A stretch of DNA of 64,000 bases, taken from assembly GCA_963812675.1 (NCBI GenBank), contig CAWEWR010000017.1:44576-108575 (forward strand). Direction: 5' to 3'. Origin of the DNA: AP-15 sp963812675. GTDB lineage: Bacteria > Pseudomonadota > Alphaproteobacteria > ATCC43930 > CGMCC-115725. The position numbers were made by a program, and so were the translations under genes. Shown here one piece after another: positions 43,198 to 51,967 of the stretch. How positions within the stretch are numbered: position 1 is the first letter of the stretch; the number at the start of each line of letters is the position of its first letter. The notes below the pieces were generated by a model that did not search any database, had not been told where the DNA came from, and saw only the letters and a list, made by a program, of their open reading frames with translations.

Positions 43198-44597
43198 CCA
43201 ACCCCGGCAAATCGGCACGCCACATCGATGATTGGCTGGAGCCTGCGCTCGACTACATCCCGCAGTGGCTCGAATACCAGATGCGCGAGTCCGAGCAGCC
43301 GGGCTGCGTGCTGGCGCTCGTCCATGACGGCAGGGTGGTTTTCGAGCGGGCCTTTGGTCATGCCGACATCGTAAGCCGGGTGCCGCTGACGCCGCGCCAC
43401 CGCTTTCGCGTGGCATCGCATTCGAAGACGTTGAGCGCCGCCGGCGTTCTAAAGCTGCGCGAACAACGTAAGCTCTCCCTCGACGACCGCGCCGGGCAGT
43501 ACGTCGATGGCCTCCACCCGGCGATCGCCGAGGCGACGCTCGCGCAGCTGCTGTCGCACAGCGCCGGCATCATCCGCGATGGGACCGACAGTGGCCAGTG
43601 GCGCGACGCCCGCCCGTTCCTCGACGAAACAGAGCTGCGAGCCGATCTGGCGGCGGCCCCGACCATCGACGCCAACACCCGCTTCAAGTACTCAAATCAT
43701 GCCTTCGGACTTATCGGTCTCGTGATCGAGGCGGTGACCGGGTCTCCGTACCGCGACTGGATCCGGCGCGCGATCATCGAGCCGGCCGGGCTCGACGAAA
43801 CCGAACCGGACATGCCGCTCGCCGCCGCGGTGCCGACTTCGCGCGGCCACAGCAGCAAATTGCCGCTCGGCCGGCGCGTCGTGATCCCCGGCGACAATCC
43901 TACCAATGCACTGGCGTCGGCGACTGGGTTTGTCAGCACCGCACGGGACCTCGCGCGTTTTTTCGCACAGCTCGATCCCGCCGCCGGGGAGAGCGTCCTT
44001 TCGGCCGCCAGCCGGCGCGAGATGGTGCGTCCGCAGTGGCGCTATCCGCACACCAATATCGAGCGCTATTACGGGCTCGGCGTCTCCAGCGGCAAGACTG
44101 CGGAGTGGGCATGGCTCGGCCATGGGGGCGCGTTTCAGGGCTTCTCCAGCCGCACTGCTACACTGCCGGACCGTTCTCTCGCTGTGTCCCTCCTCATCAA
44201 TGCGGTGGATGGACCGGCCGACCAGTGGGTCGACGGGGTGCTCAATATTCTGGCGACGTTCGCCAAATACGGCGCGCCGAACAGCGAGGTTCGCGACTGG
44301 ACCGGGAAATGGTGGACCCTCTGGGGCGCCGTCGATCTCGTGCCAATGGGCGAGACAGTCATGGTAGCAGTGCCGTCTTTGCCAAATCCATTCGCGGAAG
44401 CGAGCGAGATTTCGGTTTCCGATAAAGACAATGGCCGCTTCACCGCCGCTGCCGGCACCGCCCGCTACGGCGAGAATGTCCGCCGCATCCGCAGGGCGGA
44501 CGGCACGGTCGGCGAGGTATGGTTCGGCGGAACCCGCCTCGTGCCCGAGGCCGAAGCCGCCGCCGAATTGGAAAAGCGCTACGGCAGCCAACGCTGA
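43191..44597 (+). CDS. Serine hydrolase of the beta-lactamase (class C/esterase) family
   Basis: The 468-residue protein has the SxxK motif at S76-K79 (ASHSKT), the YxN motif at Y167-N169 (KYSNHAF) and a late HGGAFQGFSS that replaces KTG. FRVASHSKTLSAAGVLKLRE and LAQLLSHSAGIIRD are typical. It is most like EstB/penicillin-binding-related esterases and D-aminopeptidases, so it may open a lactone or ester produced by the coupled monooxygenase. No signal peptide is present. The extra C-terminal domain (from about 370) is a small beta barrel. Confidence 0.88.
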   Translation: MVTNPGKSARHIDDWLEPALDYIPQWLEYQMRESEQPGCVLALVHDGRVVFERAFGHADIVSRVPLTPRHRFRVASHSKTLSAAGVLKLREQRKLSLDDRAGQYVDGLHPAIAEATLAQLLSHSAGIIRDGTDSGQWRDARPFLDETELRADLAAAPTIDANTRFKYSNHAFGLIGLVIEAVTGSPYRDWIRRAIIEPAGLDETEPDMPLAAAVPTSRGHSSKLPLGRRVVIPGDNPTNALASATGFVSTARDLARFFAQLDPAAGESVLSAASRREMVRPQWRYPHTNIERYYGLGVSSGKTAEWAWLGHGGAFQGFSSRTATLPDRSLAVSLLINAVDGPADQWVDGVLNILATFAKYGAPNSEVRDWTGKWWTLWGAVDLVPMGETVMVAVPSLPNPFAEASEISVSDKDNGRFTAAAGTARYGENVRRIRRADGTVGEVWFGGTRLVPEAEAAAELEKRYGSQR

Positions 44598-44944
44598 TAT
44601 AGCCATCGACGACGGGCCCCGCGCCGGTCCTGAACGCGGCACCGTCGTGATAAAAAGGTCAATAACCAGCATCCCCGTTTTCTTTACCGTTTGTTACACT
44701 CCGTAAATTAACCTTAAAATTTGGCTTGACCTTGCCCTAAAATTGACTAAATCTGCGAACGGACCGGGCCGCCTTACCGTCAAGATAGTCAAAGGCCTGA
44801 TCAGACCGTCAGGGAGGTCATAAAATAAAAATCCACAAATAAAACCGTAACAGCTTGCTACCACCACTCGAGCCCGCGGCGTCGATCAACCATCAATCGC
44901 GCGCCGTGACGGACGTTTCGGCCCAACACAGGGAGGGTTGAGTT
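44598..44944. other. AT-rich intergenic region upstream of the cytochrome c gene
   Basis: No gene is seen. The region is distinctly AT-richer than its surroundings, with several TAAAATT-type runs. A candidate promoter, TTGACC-17 bases-AAATCT, lies at 44726-44754 and would give a leader of about 185 bases. Short inverted pairs (CGTCAAGATAGTC, GACCGTCAGGGAGGTC) occur near 44780-44815. The ribosome binding site GGGAGGG lies directly before ATG 44945. Confidence 0.4.
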
Positions 44945-45691
44945 ATGGTTCGTTCGCTATCATTCGCATTTACGCTTTCGACCGCGGCCATGATCTGCAG
45001 CATTTCCTATGCCGGGGACGACGACAATCGAATCTCCCCATTTCCAGTGCAGCAAGGCTTCGCCATCTCGCCGGTTAAGCTAAATTTTGCGGGAAAAGAT
45101 GTCGGCAAGGTGGGGTTGGGCAGCTACCTCGTTAATGCCCTCGGCGACTGTAGCGGGTGCCACTCCTTTCCGCAGTACCTCGAAAAACGTGGTCCAGGCA
45201 GCAATCCCGCTGCCGGTGATCCCTACGAGGGCACGCCATCGACGCAGAGCGTTTCGCGTCAATTGGTCGCTAACTTTAATACGGCGCACTATTTGGCAGG
45301 CGGACAGTGCTTTGGCCCCTTCATGGCGCGCAATTTGACGCCTGAGCCAAACGGCCAGCCCGAGGGGCTGACTGAGGCCGAATTCATCAAGGTAATGCGA
45401 ACCGGAGAAGACATCCACTGCGAGAAAGAACCAGCCGACCCGATTTGTGCGCTCGGCCCCCCTACCGATCTCCTTCAGGTCATGCCTTGGCCGACTTATC
45501 ACAGCATGACCGATGCCGATCTCAAGGCGATCTATGCATATCTTACGGCCATTCCGCGGGCTAATGCCTGCAACACGGTCGCCGATGGCTGCCCTGGATT
45601 CTCGGGAGCCGCCGCCACCACCCCAAATAACTATGCTTACCCGGATACACCTGATTGCCCAAACGGCCCAAATGGGCCACCGCCGCAGTGA
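44945..45691 (+). CDS. Secreted cytochrome c-type protein
   Basis: The 248-residue protein has a signal peptide (SFAFTLSTAAMICSISYA) and one heme site CSGCH (C69, C72, H73). The distal Met is probably M180 in VMPWPTYHSM. ARNLTPEPNGQPEGLTEAEF resembles the C-terminal domains of membrane-associated cytochrome c subunits of periplasmic dehydrogenases. It probably passes electrons in the periplasm. No partner dehydrogenase gene is adjacent. The long, low-complexity Cys/Asn/Pro-rich tail is unusual. Confidence 0.88.
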   Translation: MVRSLSFAFTLSTAAMICSISYAGDDDNRISPFPVQQGFAISPVKLNFAGKDVGKVGLGSYLVNALGDCSGCHSFPQYLEKRGPGSNPAAGDPYEGTPSTQSVSRQLVANFNTAHYLAGGQCFGPFMARNLTPEPNGQPEGLTEAEFIKVMRTGEDIHCEKEPADPICALGPPTDLLQVMPWPTYHSMTDADLKAIYAYLTAIPRANACNTVADGCPGFSGAAATTPNNYAYPDTPDCPNGPNGPPPQ

Positions 45692-45737
45692 ACCTAATGG
45701 TACGAAGCTGACAGTCGGTACCGAGCCCCGCAATCAT

Positions 45738-45814
45738 CGAGATTGCTTCGCTTCGCTCGCAATGACACCCCAAAAGACCGTCATTGCGAGGAGCGGAGCG
45801 ACGAAGCAATCTCG
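45738..45814. repeat. Palindromic intergenic repeat (family B)
   Basis: The left arm CGAGATTGCTTCGCTTCGCT and the right arm ending GAAGCAATCTCG are inverted copies, separated by about 15 bases and including CGTCATTGCGAGGAGCGGAG. This repeat type is widely distributed in rhizobial genomes. It lies between two genes in the same direction and may end the cytochrome c transcript. Confidence 0.88.
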
Positions 45815-45919
45815 ACGTGAGGGCTCAATGGCGGGGGGCATCGGTTTGGTTCCCGATCACTAGAGATGGGGTAAACACAGTTTGACTGTACCCCAACCAT
45901 TACGACGAGGGAGGGAACC

Positions 45920-46399
45920 ATGAAACGGCTGATCCTTGCAATGGCGTTGCTGCTGAGCCCCACTCTTTATGCCGAAGCTCAGCCACCTAAGGACTTGATT
46001 GGCACTTGGTCCTTGGTGTCGGTAACAGTCCAAGAACCCAATGGGCCGATCACCAATGATTTGGGCCCGCATCCACAAGGCCGGTTAAATTTTGATGCCA
46101 ATGGTAATTATTCGTTGATAGTTATGGCCAGTGATTTACCGAGATTCGCGGAAAATAGTCGCGATAAGGGGTCGGCAACGGAAAACCAAGCGGTGGTAAA
46201 GGGCAGCATCTCCCATTTCGGTCACTACTCTGTCAATGACGGCGACATCAATTTCAAAATTGAATATTCCACGTTCCCCAACTGGAATGCAACTGAACAA
46301 CAACGGCATTTCACCATTAGCGAAGACAAATTATCATACTACTTTATACCTCCAACGAGTAAAGTCACGGTCAGGCTAGTCTGGCAGCATATGGAATAA
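45920..46399 (+). CDS. Secreted lipocalin-like domain protein
   Basis: The 159-residue protein has a signal peptide (LILAMALLLSPTLYAEA) followed by DLIGTWSLVSVTVQEPNG, the GxW start of a lipocalin-like barrel, and RLNFDANGNYSLIVMASDLP. The Lipocalin_5-type layout fits throughout. The ATG at 45920 follows GAGGGAGGGAACC. The ligand is unknown. A secreted SnoaL-like gene follows in the same direction. Confidence 0.85.
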   Translation: MKRLILAMALLLSPTLYAEAQPPKDLIGTWSLVSVTVQEPNGPITNDLGPHPQGRLNFDANGNYSLIVMASDLPRFAENSRDKGSATENQAVVKGSISHFGHYSVNDGDINFKIEYSTFPNWNATEQQRHFTISEDKLSYYFIPPTSKVTVRLVWQHME

Positions 46400-46437
46400 C
46401 TGAATGGGATCTACGTCCAGCAAGGGAGGAAGAGGTC

Positions 46438-46914
46438 GTGCGTCCTATTTTGATCATCGGAGCGATTGCCGCTCTCAGTCTCACCACCCCGGTATCCGCG
46501 CAAGGGGTCGATCAGAACACCCGACAGCAAATCGAAAAGATTGTGGTCGCATACCACGAGAATTGGAACAACCATAACGCTGCCGGGATTGCGGGTCTTT
46601 ACACGAAAGACGGGGTTTTGGTCACACCGTCTGCAAAGGTCGTAATCGGGCCACAAGAAATCGAGCAGAATTATAAGACCGCATTCGATGCGGGCCTGCC
46701 GCATCATGATTCGGCAACAGTTGACCAAGTTTCGCCACTTGGGACCGACACGGCCTTCTCCGTGGGTGAATTCCACCTTAGCGGCCAGGGACAAAGCGGC
46801 CCCACCAAGATCAACGGGCATTGGACCGCGGTCTATGTTCGCGAAGGGGGCACGTGGAAAATTCGGCTCTTGACTGCCCTTAACGATCCTCCGCCGACAC
46901 CGCCTGCGAGGTAG
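46438..46914 (+). CDS. Secreted SnoaL/DUF4440-like protein
   Basis: The 158-residue protein has a signal peptide (ILIIGAIAALSLTTPVSA) and a cone-shaped alpha+beta barrel: IEKIVVAYHENWNNHNAAGI, LYTKDGVLVTPSAKVVIGPQ and WTAVYVREGGTWKIRLLT. These are the NTF2-like SnoaL hallmarks. The start is GTG 46438 following GGGAGGAAGAG. It may be an isomerase or simple binding protein; the substrate is unknown. It lies 39 bases after the lipocalin gene and is probably cotranscribed. Confidence 0.84.
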   Translation: MRPILIIGAIAALSLTTPVSAQGVDQNTRQQIEKIVVAYHENWNNHNAAGIAGLYTKDGVLVTPSAKVVIGPQEIEQNYKTAFDAGLPHHDSATVDQVSPLGTDTAFSVGEFHLSGQGQSGPTKINGHWTAVYVREGGTWKIRLLTALNDPPPTPPAR

Positions 46915-47036
46915 GCTCAAGGCCAGCCCTTGCTAGTCTTTTTTAAGGTTGGCCGCGAGTGGCGGCGCATTGGCGCCTCTCCGATCGCGTCGCGATGCCG
47001 TGGCAAAGGTTTAGGTAGCCACAAGGCGCACCGGCA

Positions 47037-47840
47037 TCACTGCGCCGTAGTGCCGCCGTCGACGACGAGGCCGGAGCCGGTCATGAAGGCGGCGTCGTCC
47101 GAGGCGAGAAAGACGATGCCTTTGGCGATGTCGGTCGCCGTGCCCAGGCGGCCGATCGGCAGCCGCTCCAATGACTGCTGGCGGGCTGCGTCGAGGTCGT
47201 TGGTGCCGAGTTGGTGCGCCCGCATCGTGAAGACCTGACGGCCCATATCGGTCTCGGTGATACCCGGGTGGATCGAGTTGACGCGGATCTTGTAGCCCTT
47301 GCGCGCGAATTCGAGCGCCGCTGATTTCGTGAACAGCGCAACCCCACCCTTCGTCATCGAATACAGCGGGTCGCCCGACGAGCCGACAATCCCGGCAACC
47401 GAGGATAGATTGATGATCGCACTGCCGTGCGGGCTGCGCTCTCCGCTCTCCCGCAACGCCGGCAAAGCGAGCTTGGTGCCGAGAAACACCCCGGTCAGGT
47501 TGACCGCGCAGAGGCGATGCCAATCGGCGAGCGTCGCCTCCTCGATGCTCATGCCGAGAAAGATGCCGGCGTTGTTGACGAGGATGTCGAGGCCGCCGAA
47601 ACGGTCGGTGACGGCGGCGATGGCCGCGCTCCAATCCTCCTCGCGGGTAACGTCGAGACGAGTATAGATCGCCTCCGCCCCAGCCCTTTCGACCGCTCGG
47701 GCGGTCTCCCGCCCCGGCTCGTCTAGCACATCGCCGATCGCGACCTTTGCGCCGGCTTCGGCCATCAGCCGCGCCGTTTCCGCACCGATCCCCCGCGCCG
47801 CTCCGGAAATCAGCGCGACCTTGCCGTCGAGACGGTTCAT
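47037..47840 (-). CDS. SDR family oxidoreductase
   Basis: The 267-residue classical short-chain dehydrogenase has ISGAARGIGAETARLMAEAG (11-30) for NAD(P) binding, IGDVLDEPG with Asp after strand 2 that favours NAD, and NNAGIFLGMS. IINLSSVAGIVGS, and YSMTKGG with catalytic Tyr and Lys, follow. PSYM-like IHPGITETDMGR and the C-terminal SGLVVDGGTTAQ are family features. The substrate is a hydroxy or keto compound. The ATG at 47838-47840 lies after GGGGAGAGC. Confidence 0.95.
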   Translation of the reverse strand: MNRLDGKVALISGAARGIGAETARLMAEAGAKVAIGDVLDEPGRETARAVERAGAEAIYTRLDVTREEDWSAAIAAVTDRFGGLDILVNNAGIFLGMSIEEATLADWHRLCAVNLTGVFLGTKLALPALRESGERSPHGSAIINLSSVAGIVGSSGDPLYSMTKGGVALFTKSAALEFARKGYKIRVNSIHPGITETDMGRQVFTMRAHQLGTNDLDAARQQSLERLPIGRLGTATDIAKGIVFLASDDAAFMTGSGLVVDGGTTAQ

Positions 47841-48307
47841 TAGCGCTCTCCCCGAATTCAAAACCCGAGCGCAGCAGCGTCGCACCTATGCGGTGCCTTG
47901 TCCATCGGCAGCAGCGTCGAGCGCCGCCTGGCGAACTAGCCGCCAGGCTTTTCCCCTCTCCGCTCCCAAGGGTGGAGAGGAAGAGGTTCTGGCTCATCGC
48001 AAAATTGCCATGATGGCATGATATCGTCGTGCTGATTGGACCGGATCACGCGCGGCACAGGTAATCACGGACGCCAGTATTTACGGAAATCTCAAATCGT
48101 TCATCATCTCGAAATTTGAGGTTAATTCTATGCCAATGAACAATTACCAATTAGAGTACAGCAAAATTGCTGGCTGTTCCTGGCTGTTCCTGGCTGTTCC
48201 TGGCTGCTTCTTGAGTGCGAGCTTGGGCAAAAGCGAGGGTTTCCGCGGCAGACTTGTCCTGCTGGCTGTTATTTCGCTGTATTAACAGCCAAATCAGCAA
48301 CCACCGG
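47841..48307. other. Intergenic region with a 10-bp tandem repeat
   Basis: No gene is seen. Bases 47950-47985 contain a short CTCTCC-GGAGAG hairpin related to family A repeats. Bases 48171-48210 hold four copies of the 10-mer TGGCTGTTCC, the last one diverged. The region 48050-48170 is AT-rich and without features. It separates the SDR start from the stop of nadE. Confidence 0.55.
48171..48210. repeat. Tandem repeat, 10-bp unit, 4 copies
   Basis: TGGCTGTTCC occurs exactly at 48171, 48181 and 48191, with a fourth copy TGGCTGCTTC at 48201. The unit length of one helical turn is notable, but no known binding site was recognised. It is too short to be a CRISPR array. Confidence 0.92.
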
Positions 48308-50359
48308 TTATTCGCTGTCGGGGACGGCGGCGGCGAGCTCTTCGAGCCAGACCCGGGCGGTGGCGTCAGAGGGGGCGCGCCAGTCGCCGCGCGGCGACAG
48401 CGAGCCGCCCGACGAGATTTTCGGGCCGTTGGGCAAAGCCGACCGCTTGAACTGGCTGAGCTCGAAGAAACGGTAGAGGAAGACGCGCAGCCATTGCTTG
48501 ATTTCGGAAAGATTGTAGGCTCGCTTTGCCGTATCGGGAATGTTGGGCGGCCAGCCGCCGCGGTCGCGATCACTCCACGCGTTCCAGGAGAGATAGGCGA
48601 TTTTGGAGGGCCGGAAGCCGAAGCGCGTCGCATAGAACAGGTTGAAATCTTGCAATGCGTAAGGCCCGACAATGCCCTCGGTCGATTGGATGACGCCGTC
48701 GGCGCCGGGAGGCACCAGCTCCGGCGAAATCTCGGTCGCGAGAATATCGTAAAGAACGCGCGCGGTTTCCTCGTCAACGTCGCCGGAGGCTGCGACAAAC
48801 CGGATCAGATGCTGGATCAATGTCTTGGAGACCGAGGCATTCGGGTTGTAATGCGACATCTGATCGCCGACCCCGTAGGTGCACCATCCGAGGCCGAGCT
48901 CGGAGAGGTCGCCCGTCCCGACCGCCAACCCGCCATTGTAGTTCGCCAACCGGAACAAGTAGTCGGTGCGCAACCCGGCCTGGATATTCTCGAACGTCAC
49001 GTCATAGAGGGCTTCGCCGGTGGCCGAGGCGTGTCCGATGTCTTTCAGCATCTGCTGCGCCGCCGGCCGGATGTCGATTTCCGCACCAGAGACACCGAGC
49101 GCCTTCATCAGCCGCCAGGCATTGGCCTTTGTCGTCTTGCTCGTCGCAAAGCCGGGGAGCGTATAGGCGAGGACATTGCTGCGCGGCATTCCCAGCCGGT
49201 CCATCACCCGAGCCGAGACGATCAATGCCTGTGTCGAATCGAGCCCGCCCGACACGCCGATGACGAGCTTTTTCAACCCCGTAGCCTTCAGGCGTTGTGC
49301 GAGGCCCTGAACTTGGATGTTGTAGGCCTCATAGCAGTTGTCCCTCAGCATCGCCGGGTCCGCCGGCACGTAGGGGAAGCGCTCGACCGCGCGACGCAGT
49401 TCGAGAGGTTCATCGGGCGCGGCAAACTCGAACGCGACGGTGCGAAACGTCGGGCGCTTGTCGGTCAGGGCCCGCCGATTGTCGCCGAAGGTGTTGGTGC
49501 GCATCCGCTCCTGGCGGATGCGGCCGAGGTCGACATCGGCGACCGCCATCTCGGCGTCGGGCGAGAAGCGCTCGGTTTCGGCGAGCAGATCGCTCAATTC
49601 GAAGATGCCCGCCTGGCCGTCCCAGGCGAGATCGGTCGTCGACTCGCCGGCGCCCGCGGCGGAGTAGGCATAGGCGGCAATGCAGCGGGAGGATTGCGAC
49701 GCGCACAACAGGCGGCGCATCTCGGCTTTGCCGATCGTGATGTTGCTGGCCGACAGGTTGAGCAGGATTTCGGCCCCGGCGAGCGCCGCGTCGGTGCTCG
49801 GCGGATGCGGCACCCAGAGATCTTCGCAGATCTCGACGTGGAACGTGAACGCCACATTTCCCCGGGCGGCGAACAGCAGATCACGGCCGAAGGTCGCCTC
49901 GTGTCCGGCTATCTCGATCGACTGACCGATGATGTCCTCACCGGAGGTGAGCTGCCGCCGCTCGTAAAATTCCCGGTAATTCGGCAGATAAACCTTGGGC
50001 ACGACACCGAGCAGCTGTCCGCGATGGATGACCACACCGCAATTGTAGAGGTGTCCCCGGTGACGCAACGGCGCCCCGACGGCAAAGACCGGGAAGAGAT
50101 CACGGCTGGCGGAGATCAATCGAGCGAGCTGCCGCTCCACTTGGTCGAGCAAAGCGTCCTGCAACAACAGATCGTCGATTGCATAGGCGGAAATTCCCAG
50201 CTCCGGAAACACCATCAAGGCGATGCGGGCCTTGTCGCCCAATGCGAGGAGGTCCAGGACATTGTCGGCGTTCTGCCGTGGATCGGCGACTGCGACATGG
50301 GGAACGCACGCTCCAAGGCGGACGAATTCGTGGCTGTAAGGCGAAAAGAACGAGGCCAT
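48308..50359 (-). CDS. nadE: Glutamine-dependent NAD(+) synthetase
   Basis: The 683-residue enzyme turns deamido-NAD into NAD with ATP and glutamine. The N-terminal nitrilase-type glutaminase has the Glu-Lys-Cys triad: E53 in FPELGISAY, K122 in PKVYLPNYREFYE and C178 in VEICEDLW. The C-terminal synthetase has IGVSGGLDSTQALIVSARVM (about 370 onward) as the P-loop for ATP and VGTGDLSELGLGW. The length is normal for the two-domain type. ATG at 50357-50359. It precedes DedA on the same strand with 10 bases between (DedA lies upstream). Confidence 0.96.
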   Translation of the reverse strand: MASFFSPYSHEFVRLGACVPHVAVADPRQNADNVLDLLALGDKARIALMVFPELGISAYAIDDLLLQDALLDQVERQLARLISASRDLFPVFAVGAPLRHRGHLYNCGVVIHRGQLLGVVPKVYLPNYREFYERRQLTSGEDIIGQSIEIAGHEATFGRDLLFAARGNVAFTFHVEICEDLWVPHPPSTDAALAGAEILLNLSASNITIGKAEMRRLLCASQSSRCIAAYAYSAAGAGESTTDLAWDGQAGIFELSDLLAETERFSPDAEMAVADVDLGRIRQERMRTNTFGDNRRALTDKRPTFRTVAFEFAAPDEPLELRRAVERFPYVPADPAMLRDNCYEAYNIQVQGLAQRLKATGLKKLVIGVSGGLDSTQALIVSARVMDRLGMPRSNVLAYTLPGFATSKTTKANAWRLMKALGVSGAEIDIRPAAQQMLKDIGHASATGEALYDVTFENIQAGLRTDYLFRLANYNGGLAVGTGDLSELGLGWCTYGVGDQMSHYNPNASVSKTLIQHLIRFVAASGDVDEETARVLYDILATEISPELVPPGADGVIQSTEGIVGPYALQDFNLFYATRFGFRPSKIAYLSWNAWSDRDRGGWPPNIPDTAKRAYNLSEIKQWLRVFLYRFFELSQFKRSALPNGPKISSGGSLSPRGDWRAPSDATARVWLEELAAAVPDSE

Positions 50360-50369
50360 TCGTCCTCCC

Positions 50370-50990
50370 TCACGATCTCGATCTGCCGGACTTCACCATT
50401 GCCCACACGACTGCGATAATGCCAAATACGGTCAGACCGCCAAAGACGAGCAATACCGTATTGGCGGATCCGATCAGCCGGTCACCGACATCGCCGACGG
50501 CATCGCCGGCGAACAGCAACATCGGGGCCCAGACGATCGCCGAGGTTACATTGGCGAACCAAAACCGGCCACGCCGCATCCGCATGATGCCCGCGGCGAG
50601 CGGTATCACGGCGCGTACCGGGCCGAAAAACCGGCCGATGAAAACGCTTTTGCCGCCGTGTTTTTGAAAAAACCGGATGCCGTTCGGCAGCAGGTCCGGG
50701 TTGCGCGTGAACGGCCATATCCGGCCGATCCCGCCGCCATAACGGTGACCGAGCCAGAACGAGACCGAGTTGCCGAGCACCGCCCCGATGACCGCTCCCA
50801 CCAGAACCGGCCAATAAGGCAATGACCCGGCCGACATCAAGGTGCCGGCGACGATCAGGATCGAGGTGCCGGGAAAGAGCAGGCTCAGGAACGCGAACGA
50901 CTCGCCGAACGCGGTGACGAACATCACCGGAAAGGCCCAGCTCGAATGCGCGGAGATGAATGTGAGCGTCGGCTGTACGATAGATTCCAT
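50370..50990 (-). CDS. DedA family membrane protein
   Basis: The 206-residue protein has five or six hydrophobic helices and the DedA/SNARE-associated motif in FGESFAFLSLLFPGTSILIV and FIGRFFGPVRAVIPLAAGIM. The FxGRxxxxxR motif (FIGRFFGPVR) carries the conserved Gly and Arg. DedA proteins act in membrane homeostasis and are proposed phospholipid flippases. It is upstream of nadE in the same operon. The ATG lies at 50988-50990. Confidence 0.93.
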   Translation of the reverse strand: MESIVQPTLTFISAHSSWAFPVMFVTAFGESFAFLSLLFPGTSILIVAGTLMSAGSLPYWPVLVGAVIGAVLGNSVSFWLGHRYGGGIGRIWPFTRNPDLLPNGIRFFQKHGGKSVFIGRFFGPVRAVIPLAAGIMRMRRGRFWFANVTSAIVWAPMLLFAGDAVGDVGDRLIGSANTVLLVFGGLTVFGIIAVVWAMVKSGRSRS

Positions 50991-51147
50991 GGTCCTCTAT
51001 ATAGGAGCCGAGCCGCGCCACGACCCGTCGGAAAGACCGGGCGGCGCGAACAGCGCAGCCCAGAGGATTGAGCGCAAAGTCGCCCGGAGAAGAATAGGAT
51101 TCCGTGGTCTCCGTCCCCGCGTGGTAAAAACTTCGCGGAGAATACAG

Positions 51148-51933
51148 ATGACCAAACTTGACGTGCGGGAAAAGGCCGAGCGCATCGCCGAATTGTTCCG
51201 CGGACGCCGACCCATCGAGATATTGCCGGCGGATCTCTATCCGGCAAACCTCGACGAAGCTTACGCCATTCGGCGCGTATTTCAGGAAATCGAAGAGAGC
51301 AAGGGACGGGGCGCCGTCGCCGGCTACAAGATCGGGCTTACGACACCGGTTATGCAAAGGCTCTGCGGGGTCGACGAACCGTGCTACGGTGCGATCTTCG
51401 CACGCGAGGTTCATCATCGCCAAGCCAAGCTGGCGGCCAGCGCCTATTGTCACCTCGGAGTCGAAACCGAGATTGCCTTCCGGCTGGGCCACGACCTGCC
51501 GCGGGGCGGTGACCCCGGCGAGATCGCCGCGGCGGTCGAAAGCTGCATGGCGGCAATCGAGCTGATCGAGGATTTGCATTATGATTACAAGCGGCTCGAT
51601 GCTGCGGCAATGGTGGCCGGCAATGTGTGGAATGCGGGGGTGGTGCTGGGCGCGCCGGTGACCGACTGGCGAAATCGAGACTTGGCTCAGGCTACCGCCC
51701 GGCTCTCGATCAACGGGCAGGAGATCGGCAGCGGAAACGGCGGCGATGTGATGGGCCACCCGCTGAACGCGCTCGCCTGGCTCGCGCAAAAGCTTGCAGC
51801 AGCAGGAACGCCATTGCGGCGCGGGATGATCGTCATGACCGGAAGCATGGTCCCGATCCAATATCCGGTGACGGCCGACCGGGTGATGATCGAGGTTTCC
51901 GGCCTAGGCAGCGCCGAGCTGGTCTTGAGCTGA
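51148..51933 (+). CDS. 2-keto-4-pentenoate hydratase family protein
   Basis: The 261-residue protein fits the hydratase/decarboxylase family of meta-cleavage pathways, such as MhpD. GAVAGYKIGLTTPVMQRLCG near residue 52, CHLGVETEIAFRLGHDLPRG with the Glu pair that binds the metal, and MAAIELIEDLHYDYKRLDAA are hallmarks. NVWNAGVVLGAPVTDW follows. It would hydrate 2-hydroxypenta-2,4-dienoate or a relative. No other meta-cleavage genes are adjacent. GGAG precedes ATG 51148 by eight bases. Confidence 0.9.
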   Translation: MTKLDVREKAERIAELFRGRRPIEILPADLYPANLDEAYAIRRVFQEIEESKGRGAVAGYKIGLTTPVMQRLCGVDEPCYGAIFAREVHHRQAKLAASAYCHLGVETEIAFRLGHDLPRGGDPGEIAAAVESCMAAIELIEDLHYDYKRLDAAAMVAGNVWNAGVVLGAPVTDWRNRDLAQATARLSINGQEIGSGNGGDVMGHPLNALAWLAQKLAAAGTPLRRGMIVMTGSMVPIQYPVTADRVMIEVSGLGSAELVLS

Positions 51934-51967
51934 TGCGACCGGAAAACAGCCGGCCGGGGAGGTTTTT

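Noticed and set aside
48171..48210. Possible CRISPR array
   Set aside because: The units are 10 bp without spacers, so it is a simple tandem repeat.
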